A DNA stretch of 64,000 bases from Uloborus plumipes. Its lineage: Eukaryota; Arthropoda; Arachnida; Araneae; Uloboridae. The stretch covers positions 23,734 to 87,733 of the forward strand of contig JAXGGA010004496.1 of the NCBI GenBank assembly GCA_038373865.1, in the 5' to 3' direction. Of this stretch, positions 24,175 through 35,100 are shown piece by piece. How positions within the stretch are numbered: position 1 is the first letter of the stretch; each line of letters begins with the position of its first letter. The position numbers were made by a program, and so were the translations under genes. The notes beneath the pieces were generated by a model. The model searched no databases. It saw only the letters and a list, made by a program, of their open reading frames with translations, and had not been told where the DNA came from.

Positions 24175-24690
24175 ATCGATAACTTTTGCAAATTCTTTTT
24201 GGCATGAAGTTAAAAGTAATCAGTGTGAATTTGCCGACATCGCCGAGAAAGGTGTTGAAACGCTGCTTTGCTTAGTTTGAGAGACACACTTGTGATGAAA
24301 ATATACATCAGGGTCGATGCGAAAACAGTCCTCGGGGAAGTGATTTGATTAATTTCAATTAATTTAATTATAAAACATATTATTTATTATGTCCACGATT
24401 TGTGCCTAAATTATTAGGTAGTCTCGTAATTAATTATGTTCCAATAATTTTGCAGATATTACGCAACAAAGAGCCTAGTTATACTAGGTGGGGGACTTAC
24501 CGCCTATCATGATTTAGCAGAAAAACACAAACTTCAATTGGCCCTCGTTCAAACCAAAGTAATAGATTCATTTTCTGAGCAATAGTATTATAATTATACG
24601 AACACTTCTAAAAACCGTCCCCGGACAGATTTCGTGCGAAAAATAAAGAGTTTACAGAGAATCGCCCATTTGTTCATTTGTTTAGTTGTG
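24175..24690 (+). repeat. Direct repeat D, copy 1
   Basis: About 500 bp homologous to 29218-29722 in the same orientation, with shared boxes GTTGAAACGC, GTAATTAATTATGTTCCAAT-like and GAAAAACRCAAA. Lies 1.6 kb past the 3' end of GPCR-B; the other copy lies 2 kb before its start. Class unknown. Confidence 0.65.
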
Positions 24691-24798
24691 AGGCTTCTTC
24701 TACACTTGGAAAAGCGGCTTTGCCTTAATTAGTCCAAGAGAATCGCCCATATCTAGAAATTAGCTATTCTGTTTGCATCTTATCAACATTATAGTTAG

Positions 24799-25180
24799 AA
24801 ATGGCGCAAAGCGCAGCTTAGTTGAAGCGCCGAATACTTCAATACCGAAGCTTCAGCAAATTAATGGCTAAAACTTCGGCTGGTGTACATATTGAAGTTT
24901 TGACATTGTATGAAGTATTAAATGCACACAATATGACACTATTCTCCATATATTTTAATATTTCTAGTTTTACACAACCTTTTTATCTTACTGTATCATT
25001 TTTAAATTGATTTCACTAGTTAAAGCATTTATTTTTGCTTTGTATTGGTAGGAACAGAAAAGACAGTTCGAGTTTATTTTTAGTTGTAAATAAACAATAT
25101 GAAACATTACTTGGAATGTGAAAACATGTTCCACATTTAAGTTGATGCTTATAATAAAACCAACTGATATGATCAAACAT
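24799..25180 (+). repeat. Dispersed repeat, ATGGCGCGAAG family, copy 2
   Basis: Homologous to 19738-19950. Its distal part (TTAAGTTGATG, ATAATAAAACCAACTGATATG) is also present at 23690-23750. Non-coding. Confidence 0.5.
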
Positions 25181-25651
25181 TTAATCACAGAATAATTTAA
25201 CTAGAAATCAGCTTGCTAGTTATGTTATACCTTAATATGGTAATAGTTATATGAATATGCTTAATTTAAAAGTTTTGAAGTTAATTTAAATTTGTTAGAG
25301 TCATGTACAATGTTTCTCTCAATGTGTCTTTTTCCCTATTTATTATTCAGTATTTATATTTGAAATAAAATATTTAATACGTTTAGTTTTGGAAACGTTT
25401 ACTTCAAAAAGAATTTAATTGAAAATAAGTTTTTTCCTTGAAGTAAAAAACGAAATCGAAACTTAATATTTTTTTTAAAAAGTGGATGTGCAAAGAATGG
25501 AAACAGTCTTCATATTTGGTTTCGTAAAAATGAATAAAAATCCAGCTTCAATTTACTTTTTGTTAATTTGCAGGATGTTTTATAATAATGAAAATCTTCA
25601 TCAATATCTGGTAAAGAGGGGTTAAATTTCGTCAACATATGAAACAATTTT

Positions 25652-25925
25652 GAACTGCTCAAAATTTAATGAAAATTTTGATCAAATAAAAAAATCAAAC
25701 AGGAATGAGGTGCTTTCGCTGAGATCTTTAGAACAAAATAAAATTGTTTATTCGAATCGGATTGTTTCCTCAAAAGTTATAAGGGAGGACCGGTTTTTTG
25801 AACTGTTCGAAATTGAAAGAAATATTATTCGAATCAAAAAGTCGAATATGGGAGTGTGGTGTCCTCACTGGGATCTTTCAATAAAAAAACGAATCAGACT
25901 GTGCACTCAAAAGTTAATGCGGGGG
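25652..25925 (+). repeat. Two copies of the 147-bp minisatellite unit
   Basis: GAACTGCTCA at 25652 and GAACTGTTCG at 25800 mark units 148 bp apart. Each has GAGATCTTT and CAAAAGTTA boxes, as in the six-copy array at 55355-56217. Followed by a G run and a CAGACC tract. Confidence 0.75.
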
Positions 25926-26276
25926 GGGGCGGCAGAAGAACAGACCAATAGACAGTCTGACAAGCACACAGTTTCCGCTGCTCGAAACCTAAATTATGTT
26001 TTTAATTTTCACCATTTTTCTATTTTTACAGAAAAGTAAGCTAAAACCTGTATTGATTTTAATTTTGCTAGTCTTTTCATTCCCGTTGAATATAAAGCAT
26101 AATTTGTAAAAGTTATTCCAGTGTTTTTAAACAGTATGAAATTAGCATGCAATATGTTGCATATTTACGTTATAGAGACTTTTCGTTACAGTCACCAATT
26201 TTGTTCGAATGATAAGTGTTTCTACAATGAACGTTGACTCTATTATATTTTTTAGCTGAAGCACTAATTCGTCAGC

Positions 26277-27272
26277 TTAAGTTCTTCTGCACATTTTCTG
26301 GGATAAAAACCGAGGAATTTTTTTGTACGCATTCCTGTAATCCTTTCTGAGAATTCCATATATAAAAGGGTTTACAGCAGAAGCCAAATAATATAATAGA
26401 GTTATTAAATAATTGAGCTGTCCCGGGATAGTGAATCCAAGAACTGCTCTTAAATGCTTCGAAGTGCAGTACGGTGAATAAGTAACATAATACATTATAA
26501 CTACCAGGATGACACTGATAATTGTTTTGTTCATGCTTGAATCGTTGGATGTCTTTTCGCGAGCTGCTGCCTCCATGCGCCTGACAAACAGCTTCTTTGT
26601 CCTAAACTTGAGTGCTGAAAATATGATCAACGAGTTACAGATGCCCATGGCAACTGCTGGAAGATAGAAGCAGCTAGTGGCCCCCCACGAGGCCATAAAT
26701 CGAACTTCGTAAATGTTCCAGTCATAGCCACAGGCTCCTTCAGTGTAGTCGTACACAGACCAGTCAAAAATCATGGCGGGAAAGAATATAGAAGCGCCCA
26801 TGACAAAGAGGATCATGCAGAGGGTAAGAATCCTCTTGGTGTTCATAATGCTGGGGTACTGCAACGGCTTCGCAACGGCAAATGCCCTGTCCAAGCTGAT
26901 AAAGAAGATGTTGAAGGAGGACGAGCAACTGCACGTGTAGGCCAGGCTGGTGTGGAACTTGCAGAGGAAATCGCCAAACGGCCAGAATTCGAAAGCAACC
27001 GAGACGGCAGCAGGGATGATGACGAATAAACCCGTCAATACATCGGTCACCGACAAGTAGACGAGAAGCAGGTTGCTCGTTTGGTCTCGGAGGGCTTCGT
27101 CGAAGAACGAAGTGAAGACAACTGCGAGGTTGCCCAAAATACTTGTGATTCCCAAAAGCACGGTGAATGATGCACCGAGGATTCGCATCGAGTACACTCG
27201 TTGATAGGGCGCTGGGAAGGTCTCGTTCAAATGATTGTAGACAAACGTGATGTTTGCCTCATTGAAGTCCAT
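26277..27272 (-). CDS. GPCR-B: class A seven-helix receptor, paralogue of GPCR-A
   Basis: This 331-residue receptor is colinear with GPCR-A and identical at a majority of positions by eye, including the N-terminus (MDF..AN, N16-E-T). Landmarks: N48 (helix 1), D77 in LSVTD (helix 2), C104, D128-R129-A130 (helix 3), C181 in loop 2, P205 (helix 5), YSP with P267 and Y265 at the toggle position (helix 6), N301-P302-F-I-Y305 (helix 7) and RKDYRNAYKK (helix 8). Residue 111 (3.32) is Ala, so an aminergic ligand is unlikely. N7 and N16 are glycosylation sequons. The loop-3 segment LFVRR and the loop-2 stretch FDWSVYDY are family signatures also seen in A. The coding region is one open exon. A TTAA-flanked small transposon lies 241 bp upstream of the ATG. 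Function is inferred only to the level of a cell-surface G-protein receptor. Confidence 0.94.
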   Translation of the reverse strand: MDFNEANITFVYNHLNETFPAPYQRVYSMRILGASFTVLLGITSILGNLAVVFTSFFDEALRDQTSNLLLVYLSVTDVLTGLFVIIPAAVSVAFEFWPFGDFLCKFHTSLAYTCSCSSSFNIFFISLDRAFAVAKPLQYPSIMNTKRILTLCMILFVMGASIFFPAMIFDWSVYDYTEGACGYDWNIYEVRFMASWGATSCFYLPAVAMGICNSLIIFSALKFRTKKLFVRRMEAAAREKTSNDSSMNKTIISVILVVIMYYVTYSPYCTSKHLRAVLGFTIPGQLNYLITLLYYLASAVNPFIYGILRKDYRNAYKKIPRFLSQKMCRRT

Positions 27273-27312
27273 TTTCCTATAAAATGAAGAGAAAAAAAAA
27301 GATTAAAATAAA
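27273..27312 (-). promoter_or_regulatory. 3' splice site before the GPCR-B start codon
   Basis: The minus strand reads a T-rich tract, then TTTTATAG, then GAAAATGG. The acceptor AG is at 27278-27277, exactly 5 nt before the ATG, as in GPCR-A. Conservation of both position and the first exon bases supports a real intron in the 5' UTR. Confidence 0.72.
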
Positions 27313-27512
27313 TTTTGAATTACACGCGTTTTTACATTTACTGAATAAAAATTATAAAGAATAAGTTCGAAAGTTTCCCCTGCAGAAAAATATATATCAA
27401 AGAGTACAATTTTGTAAATGCATGGCAAGTTAATTTTATGCGACTTAATATCATAAATTGCAGAAAATATGTAATTTCAAACACTTTGAAATTTGGTTTA
27501 GACTTCTGTTAA

Positions 27513-27762
27513 CCGCTTGCCTGATTATCCCGAGTTATCTCGGGCTCGTATGAGTTGCAGGTAATTATTATCCCGAGAAAACTCGGGTGAAACTAATTGA
27601 TTTTACGCCTATAAATAATTAAAAATTCAACTTGAAACCTACATATTTTGTTTGTATTGCTTCATTTTCTTGTATTTCAAAATTAAATTTAAAAAAAAAT
27701 GTTTTTTTTTTTTTTTTTTTTCTTGCAATTTTTTCCAAAAAAAAAATTCGTAAGGGAAGTGG
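27513..27762. mobile_element. piggyBac-like MITE next to GPCR-B (250 bp)
   Basis: TTAA on both sides (27509-27512, 27763-27766); ends CCGCTTGCCT and, as complement, CCACTTCCCT. Inside are two hairpins with identical stems CCCGAG/CTCGGG and loops TTAT and AAAA (about 27538-27590). It starts 241 bp upstream of the GPCR-B ATG, in its probable UTR intron. Confidence 0.72.
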
Positions 27763-27766
27763 TTAA

Positions 27767-28978
27767 GGCTCAGAAAATTTCAAGCATCAAACGGTTTAGA
27801 TAAAAATACCGAATGCCGATTTTTTCAAAAGTAGAAATGAATTATTCTCTTTTTTTTTTAACCTCACATTTAACTCATTTATTGTTTCATTTTTTCTAAA
27901 CATTTTTGACACTGTGAAGGGTAATTTGTTTCTTTCTAATTTACACTGTTATAGTAAAAAGACTTTGATTAAAAAAAGTTCAAATGAGATATGAGGTCGA
28001 AAAAGCTAAATGAAATAATCGCAAACTAATAACATTTTACTTTCGCAGTGAAAAAACATTTTGTCGGGAAACTCAATCATGTGTGACAGGTAAAGAAAGT
28101 ATAGAATCAAATATTCTTTAATCAAAAATTGCTTGTTTATTATTCACTTTTGCCATACTATGTAAAAGTGATAAAAGTACTTCAATCTAGAATTATCACA
28201 GTTGATGCTCGAAACATTTAGTGGAAGTTGGTGATTGTAATGTTTTCACTCAAATAAAAACTGTTTTCTAGTAGGGGAGAAACAGGCAACGTGAAACAAC
28301 TATCATTTCGTTAGTTATAAGTTCTTTGATTTTAGATCGATTTGTAACTGGTAAACATGATTATAGAACTTTATAGCTATTATTCTAAACTTTTACATAG
28401 ATTTTTCTAATAATATTGATTTTTAAAAGATTCATTTTTGAAAGTTGCTCTACTGTGTCTCATGGTAGAGGCACAGTGGAGCAAAGCATTGGCTGCAGTG
28501 GAGCACTGATAGAGGCTCATAAAAATCACCATATATAATGGCACCATAATATTACTATTAAATATAAAATCATATATACATGGGAAACAAAGCATGTGAA
28601 AGCAGTTTTTAAAAGACAAGACTTAAAAGTAGTTATTAAGATAAAGAACATGCAAAAGCTGAAAAATATTTTTAAATAACATTTAATACATTCAAACTGA
28701 TAAAGTAACATTTAATTCATAACTAAATTATAAAAAAATGAAAAAGATAGAATGCAAAGGATAATCAAAACTTCATTCTAACCTAGGAAAACTTCAGAAG
28801 TCTTCAAGAAATTACTACATATTCTTTTCTTGTTTTGAACAGCCACAAGTCATAGGTAATGGTAATTTCGGATTGTTATTTTGTGTTTTTTAAATAACAA
28901 GAGCTCAGAATAATACATTTAGCGTACAATGCATTAGCAACAATAATATAGCATCAACATAAAAATTTGCTTGCAAAT
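27767..28978. other. Intergenic upstream of GPCR-B
   Basis: AT-rich, with T and A runs near 27700-27860. No gene or clear repeat; an upstream exon of GPCR-B could lie here but has no visible mark. Confidence 0.4.
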
Positions 28979-29217
28979 GAAGGGCCAGGGGGAAAAAAGA
29001 TGAAAGTGACCAAAAAGCGATTTCGAGAAAAAAAGTTTGATTTCTCGTAGCTCCTTATATAGTTTTTCGAGTTTTTATGCACATTTCGGTGGCTTCTCAT
29101 CTTTTTTCCCCCTTGTTGTTTTACCAGATGATACTAGTCTTTCATAGCCCCTAGATAGCGCTAATATGTCAAAATTGACGAAAAAGTGACTTTCATCTTT
29201 TTTCCCCCTGGCCCTTC
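28979..29217. mobile_element. MITE, GAAGGG family, copy 3 (diverged)
   Basis: Ends GAAGGGCCAGGGGGAAAAAA and complement; flanks AAAT (28975-28978) and AAGT (29218-29221). The interior differs from copies 1 and 2. The matching uninterrupted site is near 24187 in repeat D copy 1. Confidence 0.75.
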
Positions 29218-29722
29218 AAGTGTTTTGCATGTAGTTAAACACAATTAGTGTGAAGTTGCCGAAATTGCTAAGAATGATGTTGAAACGCCAGTTTGGTTAG
29301 TTTCAGATCCACATTTGTGATGAAAGTATGCATATTTATCGTTGCGAAAGCAGTCCTCTGGTAAGTGATTTAATTAATGTTCATTAGTTTAATTATGGAA
29401 CAGATTATTTATTATTTGCATGATCTACATCTAAAGTTATCGGTAGTTTCGTAACTAATTATGTTCCAATTATTTTGCAAATATTACGCAATTAAGTAAA
29501 AGTAAAGTCCCCCGGTGACAATCCCCTGCCTAGCCATACGGCAAGGGGCTTGTCCACTGTCATGATTTATCAGAAAAACGCAAATTTCAATTGGCCGCTT
29601 TTGAACAAAAGTAATAGATTCGTTTCCCGAGTAATAGTATTACAAGTACACGAACATTTCAAACAAATGTTCTCGGACAACTTCTGTACGGGAAATTGCG
29701 AAAATTGCAGGGAATTGCCCAT
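29218..29722 (+). repeat. Direct repeat D, copy 2
   Basis: Homologous to 24175-24690. Its left edge is broken by the MITE at 28979-29217. It also contains a CCCCTGCC/GGCAAGGGG inverted pair (about 29522-29550) not obvious in copy 1. Confidence 0.65.
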
Positions 29723-30177
29723 CTAACACAGAAAAGCAAATTTTAAACTAAAATGAAAAAAATGTTAGACTCGCTAGCAGCACCTTATATTAGGAACACA
29801 CATAAAATTTCAATACACTTTATGTTTTTCTAGATAGAATGGGAAATTCAGGATAATCGCAACCACTAAGTTTTGTTGGTCGCAAAGCAGAATCAATAGG
29901 AGAAATAGAAATTCCTTTTAAATACCTTCGCTGTGTACAAAAATGAATTGAAGGTATTTTATTTGTTAGCAAATAAAAAATAGTAACAAATAAAATTTTC
30001 AAACCAGTGATCTTTTTCAGATCCCTGTTAGCAATGATTAACTGTCATTCGCGTGAAAGACTTAGAGATTTTACCTTTTTTACAATACCATTTTAACACA
30101 ACTTGAAAGCTGTGTCATATTCAAAACAATCGTTCTATCTATTATTGCCATTTTTTAAATGCGCGGTTAATCTTGAT

Positions 30178-30415
30178 GTTGTTGTTTTAACGTCCTATTA
30201 CTGTGGGAAGGAAGGGTGCAATTGACATAGAAGAACGGTGGACTTCTAATGAAGCAACACTCAGTACAGTTTTTTATTTTCAAACAGGATAAAACAAAAA
30301 AACATTACATTACAGGAGAGCAGAAGTGACACCCAGGGCACACACACTCCAGTAGAAATCGAACTCACGACATACTGAGTAAGTGTTTTCACCGCTCGAC
30401 CACGAAGGCCACGCA
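30178..30415 (-). mobile_element. tRNA-derived SINE
   Basis: On the minus strand the head has an A box (TGGTCGAGCGGTG, about 30403-30391) and B box (GAGTTCGATTTC, about 30367-30355). The body runs to GTTGTTGTTTTAACGTCC-like sequence (complement direction) near 30178. No convincing target duplication. Confidence 0.65.
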
Positions 30416-31720
30416 ACTAGGCTTTTATTATCAACGTCGCGAAGGAATATTAATTCTGTTTATAATTTTAATGTCTTCAGTATAACCCTACAAAGACGAA
30501 ACATATTTTAAGACACGCTTCTATCAAGTCACCATTCGTGCAAGAAACAGTTTACTGAAGTCGAATCATCCGTTTAGGAGCAACAGTGTCTAAGACAGGC
30601 ACACAAATACACAGACACACATGGGCCAAATCGAAATGGTGGTAAGGAAGGAGGTTCTACTCCTCTAAGACTACCTGAGATAAAAATTGCATTTCCAAAA
30701 ATTTTATTTAAAACATTAACGGAGGAGTTCTCTTAAACCTCATCTATCTTAAAGATGACCAAAAACATCGAAAACGCCTATTTAAGACTGAAAATTTCTA
30801 ACAAATTCTCAGAGGAGAAACTATCAGCCCCCTGATCCTGAGTGAGTAGTGTAAATACGATTAGATTCACATTGTTTACATTTATACCTACTAATAACTC
30901 TCTCATAGACTAGAAGATAAACTCCACTTTATCTTTCTTTCTCTCTGACTCTCTGCATTCAAGATAAATTTGAAAAAGTTAAAGGACCATCAATTTCAGT
31001 AATAATAGTACAGTTCGGGGGCCGGGCCATCCTAGCCACGGAGTCCTGGGCAGCTGACAGGATTGCCCGTACTTGGAGCCGCCCCTGCTTCGAGAACACA
31101 TCACTCACCGTTTACAACCGTTGGATTTCGCGTTTTTTGAACCACAAAACAGTTTTTTTCCGTCTTGCCCGATAATCTTTTCGTGTCACATCTAAATAAA
31201 CCAGTTAAGGAAAACATATTTCTCAGCTCTTTATCATTGCTTATCGCTATATTTTTTATTACGTATTATCAAAAAATTGTAATTATATATATATATGCTA
31301 AATGATGATTTATTAAGACTATATTTGTTCAAAATTATATTAAACGAGCTTATCATCTTGCAACTTATATGGGCCAAAATGACGAACAATTTAATTTTCC
31401 AAAATTTACTTGATACGTCAAAAATTATTTTTTTTTATTTTAATCATGTATACAGCTTAATAAATTATAATTCATTTCAAGAATTTTAGGTAACAAAGTA
31501 TCAGTTAATATTTAACTCTCGTGAAAAATTAAAAAATATTAAGATCGTCACCTTGCCCGTTTTCCCATACATGCACATTTTTGTACACTAAAACTTTAAA
31601 AAACTTACCTTTGAACTTTATTTTTGCTCCGCGTAACTACGAAAATTACTTTAGATAAAAATATGTTTCTTTACTAATAAAATAATAATGGTCTTACTGA
31701 GGGAATGAATTTTTTGACTT
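30416..31720. other. Intergenic, no gene
   Basis: Contains a GC-richer patch at 31015-31100 that looks like a piece of an unidentified repeat. Otherwise nothing recognised. Confidence 0.4.
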
Positions 31721-31935
31721 GTCTGTCTGAAGAAGAAGAAAAGAATCATGGAAATCCTATACGAGAAGCTTTCTTTATAATCGGTTATGCTCCAGCCACG
31801 CAGATGGTTTTGAAGAATGTCGCTCGGAAATGGAAAGAAAATCGAATCATATGTGCAGCAAGTTTGTAAGATATTATTGAGTAAAATATTGCTGATTTCC
31901 TGTTCTTTTCCGCTAAAGTTTCTTAAATCTCAACT
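31721..31935. other. Duplicated block upstream of GPCR-B
   Basis: Partner of 12919-13120. On the plus strand this copy reads open for about 48 codons to a TAA, but the partner reads open only in part, so coding is not supported. The receptor-strand TATAAA is conserved in both. Confidence 0.5.
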
Positions 31936-32297
31936 TCGATGTTCGGAGACTTCTAATGAAGATTAAGAATGAAACAAAGCCAAGAATATTTCTTTTGGTG
32001 TGTGCATGTTTGAGTTTTTTTTTTTTCTGTTACATGGGACGCATTTTTATTTTTATAAGGGAATGTAGAAAACATTGGAGATAATTCTGTTTAAGCACAG
32101 CTGAAAATAGTAATCATTATCCGAGGTGACTGTAAACTAAGAAAACTTGAAATATGTTTGATAAAGTTAACAAGCTGTGTTAGTTTCCGACAGTAACTAC
32201 TTCAATAGGCATATAAATCAGAAAATAATGTCAGGAAAATAATTTTATTTTTTAATTATTTTTTTTTTTAATTTAAAAGAAGAGATTCTTGTTTGTA
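31936..32297. other. Intergenic, AT-rich
   Basis: No feature recognised apart from T runs. Confidence 0.35.
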
Positions 32298-32730
32298 ATA
32301 AAAATAAAATTTTATAAAAAAAGTAAAACCGACTTCAAAAACGCAGCTGAAAATTGCTCTGAAAAGTAAAAAATAAATTTATTCTTTGAACACCGTCGAC
32401 ACTACTTTTAAACATGAGTTTTGAAGTCGGTGTCGAAACAGTTAATAAAATCATTCTTACCCATTGATTGTACCATTTGATTGATTTTTCCCTTCAAAAA
32501 ACACTTGAAATTGGGAATGAAACATTTTTGCTGTTTTTATTATGAAACACGTAACCGAAAAATGGGTACGAATGATTTTATTAACTGTTTCGACACCGAC
32601 TTCAAAACTCATGTTTAAAAGTAGTGTCGACGGTGTTCAAAGAATAAATTTATTTTTTACTTTTCAGAGCAATTTTCAGCTGCGTTTTTGGAGTCGGTTT
32701 TACTTTTTTTATAAAATTTTATTTTTATTT
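32298..32730. mobile_element. Fold-back MITE with ACCGACTTC arms, simple copy
   Basis: Arms 32298-32465 and 32561-32730 (about 170 bp) are almost perfect inverted copies around a loop of about 95 bp. Boxes AAAACCGACTTC, TTTGAACACCGTCGAC and GAAGTCGGTGTCGAAAC mark the arms. Relative of 17341-18062. Confidence 0.85.
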
Positions 32731-33146
32731 CATTCTTTTCAGTGTAAATGTATACCCGGAATAGTGTCATGTTGCCATCGTGATGCTTCATCTCACTTTA
32801 TTAAAGCGTCTGAAATTTTAAGCAATTGCCACTAAAAAGATTTTTTTTTCTTTTTAGGATTTATTTCTATGCTGATTTAATTAAAACATTTTTAAATTAC
32901 TAGTTTTTCCCCCGATTATGCGGCTAAAACTTGCTTACAGGTTAATCCGCAGAGTAACCATTTACCGCCGATTCATTAGTGCATCACTAGCTTTAAAATT
33001 TAAAAGTTTAGGTCATGGGAGCCTGGAAATATATTTTTTTTAAAAATTGGGGTACTCAGGACTACATATATTCTATCAGTAAAACTGCAGTTTGCATGCC
33101 GCATAATCGTTTGACGTAGGCAGTGCATTTTTTTTCTGCTGCTTGA

Positions 33147-33232
33147 AAATCCACCGACTCCGTCGAGGATTGAACTCAAGTTCTTGCGAATGAGAGCCCA
33201 GCGTCTTACCGCTAGGCCACTCCATCGGCGAG
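33147..33232 (-). mobile_element. tRNA-like SINE head or tRNA pseudogene
   Basis: On the minus strand, GCCGATG pairs with a GTCGGT-containing 3' side, the T arm (TTGAG, loop TTCAATC, CTCGA) is intact, and the A box TGGCCTAGCGGTAA is good. The anticodon stem does not pair, so it is not a working tRNA gene. Confidence 0.6.
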
Positions 33233-33354
33233 CTACTGTGAACTAATAAACATCAAATCGCAAGAGTGTGCGCGTGAAATTTGAAATTCAATTCATGCGC
33301 AAAGAGGGTGCGCATGAACGGAATTCTAAAGATTTCCCTCAATTTCTTCAGAAT

Positions 33355-33545
33355 TCCGTTTTCAAACCCCGCATCATGGGACCATGGGACCACCAGGGAG
33401 GTGTACCCTTTCCAACAAAAAAAAAAAAAATCAAAATCGGCCTATTCAGTAAAAAGTTATGCGTGGTTATACATAAAAAAAAGAATGTACCGGTCGACTA
33501 GAGAACCTCCTCCGTTTTTTCGTCGGTTGAAAAGAGAAAGACACT
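33355..33545 (-). repeat. ACCGACTTC/GGAGGAGG dispersed repeat, reverse copy
   Basis: On the minus strand: GGAGGAGGTTCTCTAGTCG, an ACCGGTACATTC box and a CCGATTTTGATTTTT box in the order expected for this repeat. A-rich tract at 33417-33430. Confidence 0.55.
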
Positions 33546-34300
33546 CGGTAACATTAAAGGAATAGTCTTTTTTTCCCATTTTAGAGCAAAAATAGCAGTT
33601 TCCCATTTTGCACAAAATGATTAATGACGCAAAATGAATAAAATATCATCATAACAGCGAAGTAGTATTAAAGCAACAGTCTTCTCTAATATGCAAAAAC
33701 ATGTTCAGCATTATTCTCAACCTAAACGCGTTCAGTTTCCAAGCCCCAGTTTGTGCGTTGCAGAAAGAAAAAAAGTCAGACATAGACGATAATATTGTGT
33801 AACTGAGATATATGTTATAAACATTCATTTAAAGCACATAATTCATACGTTCTGCTTTGATTGTTACTAAAAACATTTTTTAAAAAATCATATAAATAGA
33901 AATGAATGAATATGATGTGTCTAATGAGCAAAATATCAATGCAATCATACGTAAATGACGGTACAGTAATAATAATAAGTACTCCCCCATCTTGCACAAG
34001 CTAAGACATATGGTCTGACAGAAGTAGTTCTCTTCAGGCTCCAACAACACACTATTAATAGTACTGTGTATCATGAATATATTACACTTTTTTTCTACAG
34101 CGCATAAATCATACATTCTACGCTGATTGCTTGCTACCCACAAAAATACGATAATTGCATATAGAAGTGACTGATTAAATATTAGGATTAATAGCATATA
34201 CACAAAGAATGAAAGCTTATGTTAACATGTACATATAAATTACATGGAGAGTCGTTAGACCTTAAAATAAATAAAGGATATCAAAATATTTATATTTTCT
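33546..34300. other. Intergenic, AT-rich
   Basis: No gene or repeat recognised. Confidence 0.35.
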
Positions 34301-35100
34301 TAAAAGTCGTTTTGAAAGCCCAGATTTTCCAGGTTCAGTATCTATAAGAGGTAGAAGAGCGCTGTTGTCCTCAAGTTGTTCCTCAAGTTGTCCTTTTTGT
34401 TGCGGTGTTTCAAAGCTCTTGGAACGAATCATCTTCCTCTACAGTGTCATTCAAAGATGAAATGATGCGAAAGAATCTCGAAGAACAGTTTCAATTTATC
34501 AGGAATGATTGAATCAATGTCACTTAAAAAGTTGGCAGATGAAGGATAGTCTTTAGAATTGTAAACTTCTGATCCTATGTCTAACAAAATAATATCTGCA
34601 GCAGCTTCGACAACTCATAGTGTTTCCTTTTGAAGATCAGTTCCTGTTGCTACACCTGTTATCAGTGAGTATTTTTTAGTCAACATTTCAGAAGCAAACA
34701 GCGGCTTTCTTGCTTGTAGTTTCGGCTATTAAAATATCTTCAACCTTTTTGCTGCGATTGAACTGTTCAAATATCAGGACGAAATTCACTCTACCAAATC
34801 CTCTGTAAGAATTTGGTACTCTTCTGAGTTGTTTTCAAGGTAAGAGTAAGTAGCTTTCATAGCCTCATCGTTTCTTGCAGGGTGTAGTCCTCATTTCCTC
34901 GCGATTTAGGTCTGTGATATTCTGATGGCAAAACCTATAACACAAGGCATCAACAGCAACTAAGTCTTTTACACCTCTAATGCGATTAAATATCTTTTTC
35001 CTCCACTCATCTACGCGATTTTCCGCAGCTTTTTCTATCGTTTCCCTTACACCCAGTTTCATGACATAATGGATTGAGTTTCTTTTATGCTAAGGAAGCC
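34300..35100 (-). pseudogene. Probable transposon-protein remnant
   Basis: The best open piece (34865-35062, minus) reads through RIRGVKDLVAVDALCYRFCH and QNITDLN. The pattern LVA-(V/A)-(D/E)-A followed by an H/C-rich motif resembles, from memory, the H-x-x-C-Y-x-x-F region of uncharacterised transposon-borne proteins in arthropods. Frames on either side are broken. Base composition is less AT-rich than the flanks, in keeping with former coding sequence. It is not joined to any inverted repeat that I could find. Function and class remain unassigned. Confidence 0.4.

Noticed and set aside
1534..27272. Assigning the receptors to trace-amine, octopamine or serotonin classes
   Set aside because: The helix-3 Asp that binds amines is Glu in A and Ala in B, and the helix-6 Trp is Tyr. 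Only the class A level is supported.
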